Of a stretch of 64,000 nt of DNA, positions 1 to 9,299 are shown in pieces; the first letter of the stretch is position 1, and each line of letters starts with the position of its first letter. The notes under the pieces were generated by a model, which saw nothing but the letters and a program-made list of their open reading frames with translations, did not search any database and was not told the origin of the DNA. The stretch comes from an uncultured Ulvibacter sp. GTDB taxonomy: Bacteria; Bacteroidota; Bacteroidia; Flavobacteriales; Flavobacteriaceae. Location: contig CALIAF010000023.1 in assembly GCA_938041335.1 (NCBI GenBank), positions 21,517 to 85,516 on the forward strand. The letters are read 5' to 3'. The translations under genes and the position numbers were made by a program.

Positions 1-680
1 AAATCAAAATCTGGAAATTCATTTTTTATAATTTTTATAGCTAGCTGAGCCTTTTCTTTTAAACTCCCCAATATGCCTAAGGTGTCTTTTGGCTCACCAG
101 AGGCTCCTACTACAAGATTTAGTTGGGTATTTTTTAAGTGCTCAAATGGAGAGTCATCATTGGTTTCTAAAAATATTACGCCTCCTAGTGCACTGGTATA
201 TTGGTCCATTTTACCCCCTGGCGAATTATGTTCTACAACTTCGGCTTCATAAGAAATTTGTGCAATTAATTGCTTTGTAATGGGCTGGTTACAGCCAAAT
301 GTTTCTAGTAAGAAATGCACCCAAGCCACTACCAGAGCAGAAGAACTTGAGAGACCGGCATTAATAGGTATGTCTCCTTGTATCGTAATCGTATACCCAG
401 TATCTGGGATGCAGCCATATTTTTTTACAACTCTAATCGCAGAAGCAAAAAAATCTTCTTTTTCAAGAGATTCAAATTTTTCATAAATAGAAAATCTGCG
501 AGAACTATTTATATCTGGCATTTCAATACTAAAAAATTTATCAGTATTTACAACACTTGTTATTTCAATAAATCGATTAATAGCACAGGCAATTATAGGT
601 AAACCTAAATAATCTTGATGATCTCCAAAAAGGCAAATTCTTCCTGGGGCTTTTATTGTAGTTTTTATATTTGTAGACAT
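1..680 (-). CDS. GHMP-family sugar kinase (galactokinase-like), 3' part outside window
   Basis: This gene reads leftward from an ATG at 680-678 and runs off the left edge, so only the first ~226 residues are visible. The N-terminus carries the galactokinase/GHMP signature APGRICLFGDHQDY (about residues 11-24). Further on, the second GHMP motif GLSSSSALVVAW forms the ATP-phosphate-binding loop. A stretch with NSPGGKMDQY matches the 'GxxxGxMDQ' region typical of galactokinases and related sugar-1-kinases. The expected role is cytosolic ATP-dependent phosphorylation of a sugar. The start codon directly abuts the stop of the GH109-like gene at 681, so the two are almost certainly co-transcribed and may act on the same sugar. 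The exact substrate cannot be read from the sequence. Confidence 0.85.
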   Translation of the reverse strand, partial: MSTNIKTTIKAPGRICLFGDHQDYLGLPIIACAINRFIEITSVVNTDKFFSIEMPDINSSRRFSIYEKFESLEKEDFFASAIRVVKKYGCIPDTGYTITIQGDIPINAGLSSSSALVVAWVHFLLETFGCNQPITKQLIAQISYEAEVVEHNSPGGKMDQYTSALGGVIFLETNDDSPFEHLKNTQLNLVVGASGEPKDTLGILGSLKEKAQLAIKIIKNEFPDFD

Positions 681-2036
681 TTAATAGGTGTCTTTTATCC
701 AATGGTAAGGAGCACGACTTACCCATTGCCCTCGTGTAAAGTCTGGAAAATTTTGAGGAGCTCCGTTGTTTTCTATAGAAATTTCAGATAAGGGTGTGAT
801 TGCACTCCAAGCGGCCGCGTCATATGCATCCATAGGAGGCGCAATGTTTTGTTTTACAGATTCTATAAAGGCATTTAATACAAAAAAGTCCATACCACCA
901 TGTCCAGAACCTTGCGCGTACTCACCAAATTTTTCCCATAAAGGGTGATCATATTTTTCAAGCCAAGGTTTGGCTTCATCCCATCTATGTGCTTCGGTAA
1001 TTCCTTCTATATGTATACGGCTTCCATCTACTTCCCAAAGACCTTGGCTTCCCTGAACACGAAACCCTAAAGAGTAGGGACGTGGAGAGTTACAATCGTG
1101 AGTGACCATAATAGTTTCGCCATTTGCAGTTTCTATAGTTGATGTTATTATATCTCCTTGCTTAAATTTTAGCTTCGCATTTGGGTGATTTGCTCCTCCA
1201 TTTTCGACAATGTATTTATTTAAACCAACACCTTTTGTTGCATAAGAGCTCATGGACACAAACCTATTGCCTCGATTAATATTGCACATAGTGGCAATTG
1301 GACCAACTCCGTGGGTAGGATACACATCTCCATTTCTGAGTAGCGAATGTTGTGTACGCCATTTAGATTCAGAAATTCCTTTTTCACCAAACTCTACCCC
1401 TTTTCCATATGCCGTAACTCCGTCATTTAGTTTTACAAAACGTAAATCATGCTGGTAGCCACATCTAAAATGGAGCAATTCGCCAAAAACATTTTGCTTC
1501 ACCATATTTAAAACGGCCATAACATCTCTTCTATAGTTTACGTTTTCGAGTATCATTAAATGTGATCCTGTTGCTTCATGGACATTTACTAGATCCCAAC
1601 ATTCTTCCATTGTGTTTGCTGCAGATACTTCTAGACCTGTATATTTTCCAGCTCTCATTGCGTCTTTTGCCATTCGGGTATGCCATAACCATGGTGTTGA
1701 TATGATTACTGCGTCTACAGAAGATAATTCTAGAAGGTTTAAATAATCTTGAGGATTAGCACCAAAAGTTTTGGGTTTTTTATGATTTGCTTTTGTAATT
1801 AAAGATAAAGCCAAGTCAATACGAATACGGTCGATATCACATATTGCGGTAATTTCTATGTCTTCGCGTAGTAATAAATTACTTAAATGATTGGTTCCGC
1901 GCAACCCAACCCCAATTAGCCCAATGCGCACTATTTTATCTTGTGATGTATTTGCACTAAAAGCAATACTTGGGGCAATAGAAATACCAGCTCCAACTAT
2001 TGACGTTGTTTTGATAAAGTCTCTTCTAGTTGTCAT
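681..2036 (-). CDS. Gfo/Idh/MocA-fold oxidoreductase, GH109 glycosidase-like, Tat-exported
   Basis: The 451-residue product starts with a twin-arginine signal (TTRRDFIK, residues 2-9, then a hydrophobic stretch ending near residue 28), so it is predicted to be exported folded with its cofactor. The Rossmann nucleotide-binding loop IGLIGVGLRG follows at about residues 38-47. The segments LENVNYRRDVMAVLNMV and GYQHDLR..LNDG and the late GSGHGGMD..V match what I know of GH109 proteins, which hydrolyse alpha-N-acetylgalactosaminides by an NAD-dependent redox mechanism. The adjacent downstream sugar kinase fits a glycan-salvage role. Closely related Gfo/Idh/MocA members are simple sugar dehydrogenases, so the glycosidase activity is inferred from family resemblance. 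Confidence 0.8.
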   Translation of the reverse strand: MTTRRDFIKTTSIVGAGISIAPSIAFSANTSQDKIVRIGLIGVGLRGTNHLSNLLLREDIEITAICDIDRIRIDLALSLITKANHKKPKTFGANPQDYLNLLELSSVDAVIISTPWLWHTRMAKDAMRAGKYTGLEVSAANTMEECWDLVNVHEATGSHLMILENVNYRRDVMAVLNMVKQNVFGELLHFRCGYQHDLRFVKLNDGVTAYGKGVEFGEKGISESKWRTQHSLLRNGDVYPTHGVGPIATMCNINRGNRFVSMSSYATKGVGLNKYIVENGGANHPNAKLKFKQGDIITSTIETANGETIMVTHDCNSPRPYSLGFRVQGSQGLWEVDGSRIHIEGITEAHRWDEAKPWLEKYDHPLWEKFGEYAQGSGHGGMDFFVLNAFIESVKQNIAPPMDAYDAAAWSAITPLSEISIENNGAPQNFPDFTRGQWVSRAPYHWIKDTY

Positions 2037-2175
2037 ATTTTGATTTTATGATAATTTAGAGCAAAAGATATTAAAAAAGAATATTAAAATTTATTCTTAA
2101 TCATTAAAGGTTTTTAAAATGTTCCCGACTTATAAAAGAGCTTTTGTATTTTTATAATCTATTTAAAACAAACCC

Positions 2176-2985
2176 ATGAGAAAAACAGTAATTGTAGTCT
2201 TTGCCTTTTTCGCTTTTGTAGCGTGTAAAGAAGAAAGTAAAAAAGTGAAATTTGATGAAACCCTAGTGATTAATGACACTATTGAAGTCAATGATCATAA
2301 TGTAATTCCTGCTAACGTTTCCGAAGTGATTAAAGCACACGGTGGTATTACACAATGGGATAAAATGAATAATTTATGTTTTAGTTTTGAAGGAAGGGAT
2401 GGGGAAGAAGTGCATACTGTTGCGCTTAAAAATAGAAATGAAAAAATTGAACACGAAAAATGGAGTATTGGAAATGGCGGACAAGGAGTTTGGTTATTAC
2501 AAAACGAGCCAGAAGCTTATAAAGGCAATGCATTATTTTACAATCAATTGATGTTTTATTTTTATGCTATGCCTTTTGTTTTAGCAGATGATGGTATTGT
2601 GTATACGCCAATGCCTGCACAAGAGCTTGACGGAAAAATGTATGATGCAGTAAAAATAGGTTATGGCGAGGAGATAGGCTATTCGCCTAAGGATGAGTAT
2701 GTTTTGTACTCTGATCCTAGGACACATCAAATGGCTTGGTTGGGCTATACGGTAACTGGAAGCTCTAATACTAAAAGTGACAAATGGAGTTTTATTAAAT
2801 ATACTACGTGGCAAGAGGTTAACGGCTTGCAGTTGCCAGAAAAGTTAACTTGGTATAAAGTAGCAGATAATCTTCCTACTGAGGCACGCAATGATCGTGT
2901 GTTTAGTAAAGTAACGATGACAGAAACAATACTTCCAACTTCGATATTTAAAAAACCAGAAGGTGCCGTTATGGTGACAGACTAG
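2176..2985 (+). CDS. Predicted lipoprotein, DUF6503-like
   Basis: This 269-residue protein has a short signal peptide with lipobox FVAC (Cys about residue 17), so it is predicted to be an envelope lipoprotein. The body contains VIKAHGGITQWDKM and a W-rich middle (GGQGVWLLQNEP) that I associate with a Bacteroidota-specific family of unknown function often labelled DUF6503. No catalytic motif is recognisable. It stands alone, divergent from the GH109-like gene, and is closed by a strong terminator at 3005-3038. The start is the only ATG in front of the signal peptide. Confidence 0.75.
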   Translation: MRKTVIVVFAFFAFVACKEESKKVKFDETLVINDTIEVNDHNVIPANVSEVIKAHGGITQWDKMNNLCFSFEGRDGEEVHTVALKNRNEKIEHEKWSIGNGGQGVWLLQNEPEAYKGNALFYNQLMFYFYAMPFVLADDGIVYTPMPAQELDGKMYDAVKIGYGEEIGYSPKDEYVLYSDPRTHQMAWLGYTVTGSSNTKSDKWSFIKYTTWQEVNGLQLPEKLTWYKVADNLPTEARNDRVFSKVTMTETILPTSIFKKPEGAVMVTD

Positions 2986-3004
2986 TTTTAAATTATATTA
3001 GTGC

Positions 3005-3038
3005 AAAAAAGGCTCGCAATTATTGCGAGCCTTTTTTA
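3005..3038. terminator. Bidirectional intrinsic terminator
   Basis: A perfect hairpin with GGCTCGCAA / TTGCGAGCC arms and a 3-nt loop is flanked by an A run on the left and a T run on the right. It can therefore terminate both converging genes, the lipoprotein ending at 2985 and the outer-membrane protein ending at 3090. Confidence 0.9.
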
Positions 3039-3089
3039 ATGTATTAAATGTTTTTCTTCTTTCTGCGAAAGGGTTCTAACTTCTGGCTT

Positions 3090-3671
3090 CTAAAAACGAT
3101 ACCCTACGAGTACGCCACCTCGCACAAATCCACCAGGTCGATTCTCACCTCCAGCAAAATAACGACCTCCACCTATACTTAATTCAAATACAAAACCGTT
3201 ATTGCTTACCCATTTTTGACCAACGGCAAGACCGGCGCCAACATTAAACCAGTTTTCAGTTTCTATAAAGCTAGAATCAATTCCTGTAGAGTCATCATAA
3301 TCATAGTAATACTCGTCATATTCTCCACCGGCTAATTGCATCATTCCTTCTACAAACATCCCTCTCGCTCCATATTCTTTTTTGTTCAAGAAGTATTGAC
3401 GGTAAAAGGGTGTGAATGCAAACTTCTGTCCATATTCGTAAGCATTGTCATCCCCTAAACTGATACTTAGGGCTGCACCAGCACCAGAATATTTGCTGAT
3501 TACGTATTCATAGTTTACTTCTAGCGTTGGTATTACGATAGCCTCAAATGCATCTATACGAAGTTCGTGCTTTCTATCTAATACGTTGTTTTCTGGAGCG
3601 TCATCTTCTTGTGCAAATGCGTTTCCAATAAGAGTGATCGCTACAAGAGCAGTCATAAATAATTTTTTCAT
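3090..3671 (-). CDS. Small outer-membrane beta-barrel-like protein
   Basis: The 193-residue product has a signal peptide ending at NAFAQ (about residue 21). The rest alternates short hydrophobic/aromatic strands with glycine turns (for example YSGAGAALSISLG, WFNVGAGLAVGQKW, FELSIGGGRYF) and ends in an aromatic residue (GYRF), the classic C-terminal signature of an outer-membrane barrel. An acidic, tyrosine-rich loop (GEYDEYYYDYDD) is probably surface exposed. The function is unknown. It shares the terminator at 3005-3038 with the convergent lipoprotein gene. Confidence 0.7.
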   Translation of the reverse strand: MKKLFMTALVAITLIGNAFAQEDDAPENNVLDRKHELRIDAFEAIVIPTLEVNYEYVISKYSGAGAALSISLGDDNAYEYGQKFAFTPFYRQYFLNKKEYGARGMFVEGMMQLAGGEYDEYYYDYDDSTGIDSSFIETENWFNVGAGLAVGQKWVSNNGFVFELSIGGGRYFAGGENRPGGFVRGGVLVGYRF

Positions 3672-3744
3672 AGTAATTGTTTTTAGCTTTTTTTTAACAA
3701 AACGTTTTTTGTTAAAGACATATTGTTTCTACGTTGCGTTTCAG

Positions 3745-4980
3745 CTATTTTTTTGCAACAATTTGAGCTATTTGTACAATCACTTCTATTGCTTTTTGCA
3801 TACTTTCAACAGGTACATACTCAAAACGACCGTGAAAGTTATGACCACCGGCAAAGATGTTAGGGCAGGGGAGTCCCATATAACTTAACTGCGATCCATC
3901 TGTACCGCCACGAATAGGTTTTATAAGTGGAGTAATGCCAACTTCTTTCATTGCTTGTTCAGCAATATCCACTATATGCATCACGGGTTCGATCTTTTCA
4001 CGCATATTGAAGTATTGATCTTTAATGTCAACGGTAACGCGCGCTTCACCTAACTGTGAGTTTAACTCTCGAGCAAGTTTTATCATTATCTCTTTTCGTG
4101 CTTCAAAATGCCCTTTATCGTGATCTCTAATAATGTATTGTAGTTTTGTACTATCTACTTCTCCATTAATGCTATACAGATGGAAAAAACCTTCTCTATC
4201 ACTTGTGTGCTCAGGTGTTTCTAATCTAGGTAAAGAGTTAATGTAATCTTGCGCGATATACATACTGTTTACCATTTTACCTTTTGCATAGCCAGGATGA
4301 ACAATTTTTCCTTTTATAGTAACTATAGCACCCGCTGCATTAAAATTTTCATATTCAAGTTCGCCTACTTGGCTGCCGTCCATAGTATATGCCCAGTCTG
4401 CACCAAATTTTGCTACATCAAACTTATGCGCGCCACGACCTATCTCTTCATCTGGTGTAAACCCAACTCTTATTTTTCCGTGTTTGACTTCTGGGTGTTT
4501 TACTAGATATTCCATTGCCGAAATAATCTCTGCAATTCCTGCTTTATCATCTGCACCCAATAATGTGGTACCGTCTGTAGTGATGATCGTCTGTCCTTTG
4601 TATAATAAAAGGTCTTCAAAATATTCTGGCGAAAGGATAATATTCTGATCTTTATTTAAAACAATATCTTTCCCGTCATAGTTTTCTATCACTTGCGGTT
4701 TTACATCTTTTCCTGTAAAATCTGGTGTGGTATCAAAGTGAGATATAAAACCTATCGTTGGTACATCATGGTCCACATTACTTGGTAATGTTGCCATAAT
4801 ATAGGCGTTTCCATCTATGGTTACATCTTCTAAACCTATTTCTTTAAGTTCTTCTACCAGGGCATTAGCAAGATCCCATTGTTTAGCAGAACTAGGGGTA
4901 GTGTCGCTTTCTGGATCACTTTCTGTATCTACGGTTACGTAACTTATAAATCTTTTGATGAGGTGTTGTTTGTTAATCAT
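3745..4980 (-). CDS. pepT: Peptidase T (tripeptide aminopeptidase)
   Basis: This is a 411-residue M20-family metallopeptidase, the normal length for PepT, which releases the N-terminal residue of tripeptides in the cytosol. The visible metal and catalytic motifs are [12 protein letters not shown] (His-Asp pair), [11 protein letters not shown] (bridging Asp), [15 protein letters not shown] (catalytic Glu and metal Glu) and the late [18 protein letters not shown]. No signal peptide is present. A TATATTTG box lies on the same strand at 5043-5050, giving a leader of roughly 55 nt. Confidence 0.95.
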   Translation of the reverse strand: MINKQHLIKRFISYVTVDTESDPESDTTPSSAKQWDLANALVEELKEIGLEDVTIDGNAYIMATLPSNVDHDVPTIGFISHFDTTPDFTGKDVKPQVIENYDGKDIVLNKDQNIILSPEYFEDLLLYKGQTIITTDGTTLLGADDKAGIAEIISAMEYLVKHPEVKHGKIRVGFTPDEEIGRGAHKFDVAKFGADWAYTMDGSQVGELEYENFNAAGAIVTIKGKIVHPGYAKGKMVNSMYIAQDYINSLPRLETPEHTSDREGFFHLYSINGEVDSTKLQYIIRDHDKGHFEARKEIMIKLARELNSQLGEARVTVDIKDQYFNMREKIEPVMHIVDIAEQAMKEVGITPLIKPIRGGTDGSQLSYMGLPCPNIFAGGHNFHGRFEYVPVESMQKAIEVIVQIAQIVAKK

Positions 4981-5042
4981 AATGGCTTGTTTGAATTTTT
5001 TTTTTATATCAATACAGTTGTGCTAATAAATATGTTGCTTGG

Positions 5043-5050
5043 CAAATATA
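5043..5050 (-). promoter_or_regulatory. -7 promoter box for pepT
   Basis: On the minus strand the sequence reads TATATTTG, an exact match to the Bacteroidota -7 consensus TAnnTTTG. A TTG lies 15 nt upstream (complement of 5066-5068), slightly closer than the usual 17-23 nt. Confidence 0.5.
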
Positions 5051-5129
5051 ATAAAACTGTTTTCTCAAGAAGTTTTAGTGATTGCTAATTAAATGGAAAT
5101 ATTATACTTGTAAACAGTTAGCTGAATGT

Positions 5130-6233
5130 TTACCTATTTGCTTCTTTATTAGCGTCTATTAAATAGATCACTATACTAATTAATGGGCCAATAGATAAGG
5201 CCAATAAAATATATTTTAAATCGAAAGTTTTGGCGATAGATCCTATTAATTCAATACTTATAATAGTTATCCCAAAGCCTATTGAGGTTACTAAAGTTAT
5301 GGCCGTACCTTTAAATTCTGCTGCAGCATTGTTTGCGACTAAAGACGAGAATAAGGGGGAGTCTCCAGCAACGGTAAAACCCCAAAAGAGCATAAAGAAA
5401 ATGAATAGTAAAGATGATGGCGTTTCGAGCAGAAAAGGCGAAATTAAACAGCAAAGTAATGATAGCGATAAAAACAGAAAGGCGGTCCTTTTTACACCCA
5501 AAACCTTGCTTAAAAACCCAGCGGCAACACAGCCTAGAGCTCCTGATGCAATTACAATAAAACTCCATAATGAGATGTTAAATTCTAATTGCGGTGTTTT
5601 TTGGATAAAGGCACTAATGATAAGAGGGACAAATACCCAGAAGGTATACAACTCCCACATATGCCCAAAATAGCCTGACGCTGCCACTCTTAATTCTCTG
5701 CTTTTAAAAATTTTACGTAGGTCATTTCTCTTTATTTTGTTCCCTTTTTTTCTATAAGGACCATTCGGGATTAAAAGTACTATTGCTGTTCCACCCACCA
5801 GAGATAGAATAGTTATTGTGATAATGACATATTTCCACGGAAGGTCACTTGTAAGATCTTTCAATAAATGTGGTAATGCCGTTCCTAAAACGAGTGCAGC
5901 CACTAGAAATCCTAGCGCTTTACCTAAACCATCTTTGTAATAATCTGAGGCTATTTTCATACCTACAGGATAAATACCCGCTAAAAACAAACCTGTCAAA
6001 AATCTGAAAATCATTAAAGACGTTAAAGTATTACCGTCCCATAGTATTCCGGCATTAACAACTGCGCCCAAAACCGACGAAATAAAAAAAACTTTGCTTG
6101 GCGAAAAACGATCTGCTATAGTAAGTAAAGCAAACACCAGAGATCCTGTTATAAATCCTATTTGAACCATCGTGGTTAAGGTCCACAGCGCACTGGCTTT
6201 TAGATTAAAGTCTTCGATAATGTTTGCAATCAC
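5130..6233 (-). CDS. Major facilitator superfamily transporter (N-terminus extends upstream)
   Basis: The visible 367 residues from the GTG at 6233 contain about eleven hydrophobic segments and MFS loop motifs. They lack the first transmembrane helix. Reading the same frame upstream gives SYILPIIVIAQFLCTSLWF, a typical MFS helix 1 that runs directly into this ORF, and the frame stays open to a TAA at 6326-6324. Between that TAA and 6233 there is no ATG, GTG or TTG. An ATC at 6314-6312 sits exactly where family members usually have Met-Lys. The functional protein is therefore probably ~394 residues and starts at a non-standard codon or has lost its ATG. The substrate is unknown. A -7 box lies at 6344-6351. 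Confidence 0.8.
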   Translation of the reverse strand: MIANIIEDFNLKASALWTLTTMVQIGFITGSLVFALLTIADRFSPSKVFFISSVLGAVVNAGILWDGNTLTSLMIFRFLTGLFLAGIYPVGMKIASDYYKDGLGKALGFLVAALVLGTALPHLLKDLTSDLPWKYVIITITILSLVGGTAIVLLIPNGPYRKKGNKIKRNDLRKIFKSRELRVAASGYFGHMWELYTFWVFVPLIISAFIQKTPQLEFNISLWSFIVIASGALGCVAAGFLSKVLGVKRTAFLFLSLSLLCCLISPFLLETPSSLLFIFFMLFWGFTVAGDSPLFSSLVANNAAAEFKGTAITLVTSIGFGITIISIELIGSIAKTFDLKYILLALSIGPLISIVIYLIDANKEANR

Positions 6234-6343
6234 TCCATTGCCAGCAAACCATAACGACGTGCATAAAAATTGTGCAATGACAATGATGGGTAGGATGTAG
6301 CTTTTGGTCTTGATAAGGGTAAGTTAATCTATAAATAGATGTA

Positions 6344-6351
6344 CAAATGTA
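6344..6351 (-). promoter_or_regulatory. -7 promoter box for MFS gene
   Basis: The minus strand reads TACATTTG, matching TAnnTTTG. Transcription would begin near 6340, just upstream of the in-frame TAA at 6326-6324. Any start for the full-length transporter must therefore lie between about 6323 and 6233. Confidence 0.45.
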
Positions 6352-6411
6352 ATCCTAAATTTAATATCGTTTTATCATTGCTATTCAAATATAGTTGTCG
6401 TTTTAGTTTCT

Positions 6412-6419
6412 TATTTTTG
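6412..6419 (+). promoter_or_regulatory. -7 promoter box for pyrD
   Basis: TATTTTTG matches the TAnnTTTG consensus and lies 20 nt before the pyrD ATG. A TTG at 6395-6397 is only 14 nt upstream, shorter than the usual spacer. Confidence 0.5.
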
Positions 6420-6439
6420 CAGTATCAAATAAAATCTTA

Positions 6440-7468
6440 ATGTACAAACTGCTATTACGCCCTATACTTTTCAGCTTTGATCCAGAAAAGGTGCATTATT
6501 TTACCTTTTCGTTAGTAAAGTTATGTCATCAACTTGGTTTGGGCGGACTTTTCCGAAGCATGTATAAAAAAACCGATAAACGATTAGAACGAAATCTTTT
6601 TGGGCTTACTTTTCAAAATCCAGTGGGTCTAGCAGCTGGGTTTGATAAGAACGCAGTATTGTATAATGAGCTGGCTAATTTTGGTTTTGGTTTTATTGAG
6701 ATAGGTACTGTCACACCAATTGGGCAAGAAGGAAATCCTAAACAAAGGCTTTTTAGACTAAAAGATGATCAAGGGATTATCAATAGAATGGGCTTTAATA
6801 ATGAAGGTCTTGATGCAGCGATATCACAGCTTAAAAAGAATAAAGGAAAGTTGATAATAGGAGGGAACATAGGTAAAAACACCCAAACCTTGCCTGAGAA
6901 TTACACAGCAGATTACCTTACATGCTTTAATGGATTGCATCCCTATGTAGACTATTTTGTGCTTAATGTGAGTTGCCCAAATGTGGGTAGTCACGCAAAA
7001 TTAAATGACAAAGCCTATCTAGAGGAACTGATTAAAGCGGTGCAAGAAGCGAATAAAACTTTTGATAAACAAAAACCAATATTACTAAAAATTGCGCCAG
7101 ATTTAAACCGAGTGCAGCTAGACGAGATTGTAGCGCTCGTTCTTGAAACAAAACTAGATGGGGTGATTGCTAGCAACACTTCTATGGATCGTTCTGGCTT
7201 AAAAGCGAGCGAAGCACGACTCACTCAGATAGGCAATGGTGGTTTAAGTGGACGGCCTATAAAAGATAAAAGCACAGCCGTTATAAAACATCTGGCCGAT
7301 GCGAGTAATAAAGCATTTCCAATTATAGGAGTAGGTGGTATTCACAGTGCAGAAGATGCATTAGAAAAATTAGACGCAGGGGCAGATTTAGTCCAAATTT
7401 ATACGGGCTTTATTTATGAAGGTCCTTCGCTAATTAAGAAGATTAATAAAGCTATCCTCGCAAAATAA
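6440..7468 (+). CDS. pyrD: Quinone-dependent dihydroorotate dehydrogenase (class 2)
   Basis: The 342-residue product oxidises dihydroorotate to orotate in pyrimidine synthesis, passing electrons to membrane quinone. The class 2 N-terminal helical region ([19 protein letters not shown]) is the membrane-docking extension. FMN-barrel motifs follow: [28 protein letters not shown] and LNVSCPN with the catalytic serine region [11 protein letters not shown]. Near the C-terminus, [28 protein letters not shown] binds the FMN phosphate. A TATTTTTG box precedes it. The LysE gene begins 4 nt after its stop and is probably co-transcribed. Confidence 0.96.
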   Translation: MYKLLLRPILFSFDPEKVHYFTFSLVKLCHQLGLGGLFRSMYKKTDKRLERNLFGLTFQNPVGLAAGFDKNAVLYNELANFGFGFIEIGTVTPIGQEGNPKQRLFRLKDDQGIINRMGFNNEGLDAAISQLKKNKGKLIIGGNIGKNTQTLPENYTADYLTCFNGLHPYVDYFVLNVSCPNVGSHAKLNDKAYLEELIKAVQEANKTFDKQKPILLKIAPDLNRVQLDEIVALVLETKLDGVIASNTSMDRSGLKASEARLTQIGNGGLSGRPIKDKSTAVIKHLADASNKAFPIIGVGGIHSAEDALEKLDAGADLVQIYTGFIYEGPSLIKKINKAILAK

Positions 7469-7472
7469 TCCG

Positions 7473-8102
7473 ATGCTAGAGACGCTTTTTTCTTTTTCAT
7501 TAGCAACCTTGGCATTAGCACTCTCTCCTGGTCCTGACAATATTTATGTCTTAACACAATCACTAACAAATGGCGTTAAAAGTGGTATTGCAACAACCGC
7601 AGGACTTATAAGTGGATGTATTGTTCACACGACACTTTTAGCTTTTGGGATTTCGGCAATTATTACAGCTTCGGAAACAGCTTTCTTTTTGATAAAGCTC
7701 TTAGGGGCATTGTACCTTTTCTATTTAGCGTTTAAAGTATATAGAAGTGATGCACATATTGTTATTCAAGAGACAGACGATGAAGCTATAAAATTTCAGA
7801 AGAAATCCTACTGGGCTTTGTTCAAGACAGGTGTAATAATGAACCTTGTGAACCCAAAAGTGATGCTCTTTTTCTTGGCGTTTTTCCCGGCATTTATTTG
7901 GGAGCAGGAAGGAAACACGGCCTATCAATTTTATGTATTAGGGATCACTTTTATGCTCGTTTCTTTTGCAGTTTTTAGCAGTATTGCTCTGTTGGCTGGG
8001 GCTATTTCATCCTACATTAAAAAATATAACAGCATTGGTGTCATTTTAAAATGGTTACAGATTGTTGTGTTTGTGGGGATTGGAATTTTTATTTTGTTGT
8101 AG
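7473..8102 (+). CDS. LysE/RhtB-family amino-acid exporter
   Basis: The 209-residue product has six hydrophobic segments and the family hallmark LALSPGPDNIYVL near residue 17, followed by TNGVKSGIATTAGLISG and the mid-protein NPKVMLFFLAFFPAFI. LysE/RhtB proteins export amino acids or derivatives (lysine, homoserine, threonine) across the inner membrane. The substrate here cannot be assigned. Translation is probably coupled to pyrD, since only 4 nt separate them. Inverted CTTCGAC-type repeats and a heptad array fill the space downstream. Confidence 0.9.
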   Translation: MLETLFSFSLATLALALSPGPDNIYVLTQSLTNGVKSGIATTAGLISGCIVHTTLLAFGISAIITASETAFFLIKLLGALYLFYLAFKVYRSDAHIVIQETDDEAIKFQKKSYWALFKTGVIMNLVNPKVMLFFLAFFPAFIWEQEGNTAYQFYVLGITFMLVSFAVFSSIALLAGAISSYIKKYNSIGVILKWLQIVVFVGIGIFILL

Positions 8103-8125
8103 CATTTATAAATGTTAGTTTGTTG

Positions 8126-8302
8126 CACTTCGACAGGCTCAGTGTGACAGTTAGCTATTTTCGTGTATTATGATAATGTCAGTCTGAGCTTGTCGAAGAC
8201 CATTTGCAAAACAATTTTAAACGCTGTCACTATTTTCTTCAAGTCTGGTAAAGTGTTTATTTTTTAGATTTCTATGAACACTTCGACAAGCGCAGTGTGA
8301 TA
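8126..8302. repeat. Dispersed CTTCGAC-core inverted repeats (three copies)
   Basis: The 302-bp gap between the LysE gene and HMG-CoA lyase holds three copies of a repeat seen throughout the window. Copy one is CACTTCGACAGGCTCAGTGT (8126-8145, continuing to 8150). Copy two is in inverted orientation at 8178-8200 (GTCAGTCTGAGCTTGTCGAA plus GAC). Copy three is a degenerate direct copy at 8281-8302. Copies one and two could fold into a long hairpin, resembling REP/BIME-type elements. Confidence 0.8.
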
Positions 8303-8328
8303 GGTTAGATTTAATATAAAAGTTCAAA

Positions 8329-8384
8329 AATCTTCAATCGTTAATCTCCAATCGTTAATTTTTTATTCGAAATTCTGAATTAAA
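8329..8384. repeat. Heptad array A (AATCNNN)
   Basis: Consecutive 7-nt units begin at 8329: AATCTTC, AATCGTT, AATCTCC, AATCGTT, AATTTTT, then TATTCGA, AATTCTG and AATTAAA in the same phase. The unit sequence drifts but the 7-nt period is kept. The array ends just before the HMG-CoA lyase promoter-like box TATCTTTA (8392-8399). Confidence 0.75.
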
Positions 8385-8404
8385 AAAATTATATCTTTAC
8401 GTCA

Positions 8405-9268
8405 ATGCAAAAAGTAAAAATTATAGAATGTCCGCGTGATGCCATGCAAGGTATTAAAGACTGGATTCCTACAGAAAAAAAAGTACAATATCTGCAATCC
8501 TTATTGCGCTGTGGTTTTGATACGATTGACTTTGGGAGTTTTGTGTCGCCTAAGGCCATCCCACAAATGGTGGATACGGCAGAAGTCTTATCTGCCTTAG
8601 ATTTATCTAGCACAAGCAGTAAATTGTTAGCCATTGTTGCAAATGTTCGTGGCGCAGAGAGTGCTTCTCAGTATAAAGAAATACAGTATTTAGGGTATCC
8701 TTTTTCAATTTCAGAAAACTTCCAGATGCGTAATACCCACAAGACCATTGCACAATCTATAGAAACGCTTTCTGAAATATTAAATATCGCAGACCGCACA
8801 AATAAAGAAGTGGTGACCTATCTTTCTATGGGTTTTGGTAATCCTTATGGTGACCCTTGGAATGTGGAGATTGTAGGCGAATGGGCAGAAAAGCTTGCGG
8901 CAATGGGCGTGACTATTCTATCTCTTAGTGATACGGTTGGTACCTCAGATCCAGAAACCATAGAATACCTATTTAAAAACTTAATACCGAAATACCCAAA
9001 CATTGAGTTTGGTGCACACCTTCATACAACCCCTACTGCCTGGCACGAAAAAGTGGATGCAGCATATAATGCAGGCTGTAGACGTTTTGATGGAGCGATA
9101 CAAGGTTTTGGTGGATGCCCAATGGCAAAAGACGAACTTACGGGTAATATGCCTACAGAAAAAATGCTAAGCTATTTTACTACAGAAAAAGTGGATTGTA
9201 ATATTAATCCAATGTCTTTTGAAAGTGCCCACAATGAGGCAACTAAGATTTTTAGTAAATATCATTAA
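8405..9268 (+). CDS. Hydroxymethylglutaryl-CoA lyase
   Basis: This 287-residue TIM-barrel enzyme of the HMGL/DRE family is predicted to cleave HMG-CoA to acetyl-CoA and acetoacetate, the last step of leucine degradation. Diagnostic features are ECPRDAMQG near the N-terminus (metal and catalytic residues, with CPRD in place of the more common SPRDGLQ), ISENFQMRN, the DTVG metal loop, HLHTT (metal-binding His pair) and the HMG-CoA lyase active-site signature GFGGCPMA with its catalytic Cys near residue 238. It is monocistronic, with a near-consensus TATCTTTA box 5 nt before the ATG. Related Claisen-type lyases cannot be fully excluded. Confidence 0.9.
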   Translation: MQKVKIIECPRDAMQGIKDWIPTEKKVQYLQSLLRCGFDTIDFGSFVSPKAIPQMVDTAEVLSALDLSSTSSKLLAIVANVRGAESASQYKEIQYLGYPFSISENFQMRNTHKTIAQSIETLSEILNIADRTNKEVVTYLSMGFGNPYGDPWNVEIVGEWAEKLAAMGVTILSLSDTVGTSDPETIEYLFKNLIPKYPNIEFGAHLHTTPTAWHEKVDAAYNAGCRRFDGAIQGFGGCPMAKDELTGNMPTEKMLSYFTTEKVDCNINPMSFESAHNEATKIFSKYH

Positions 9269-9299
9269 GGAAAATCGAACTTGAAATCGAATTTGAAAA

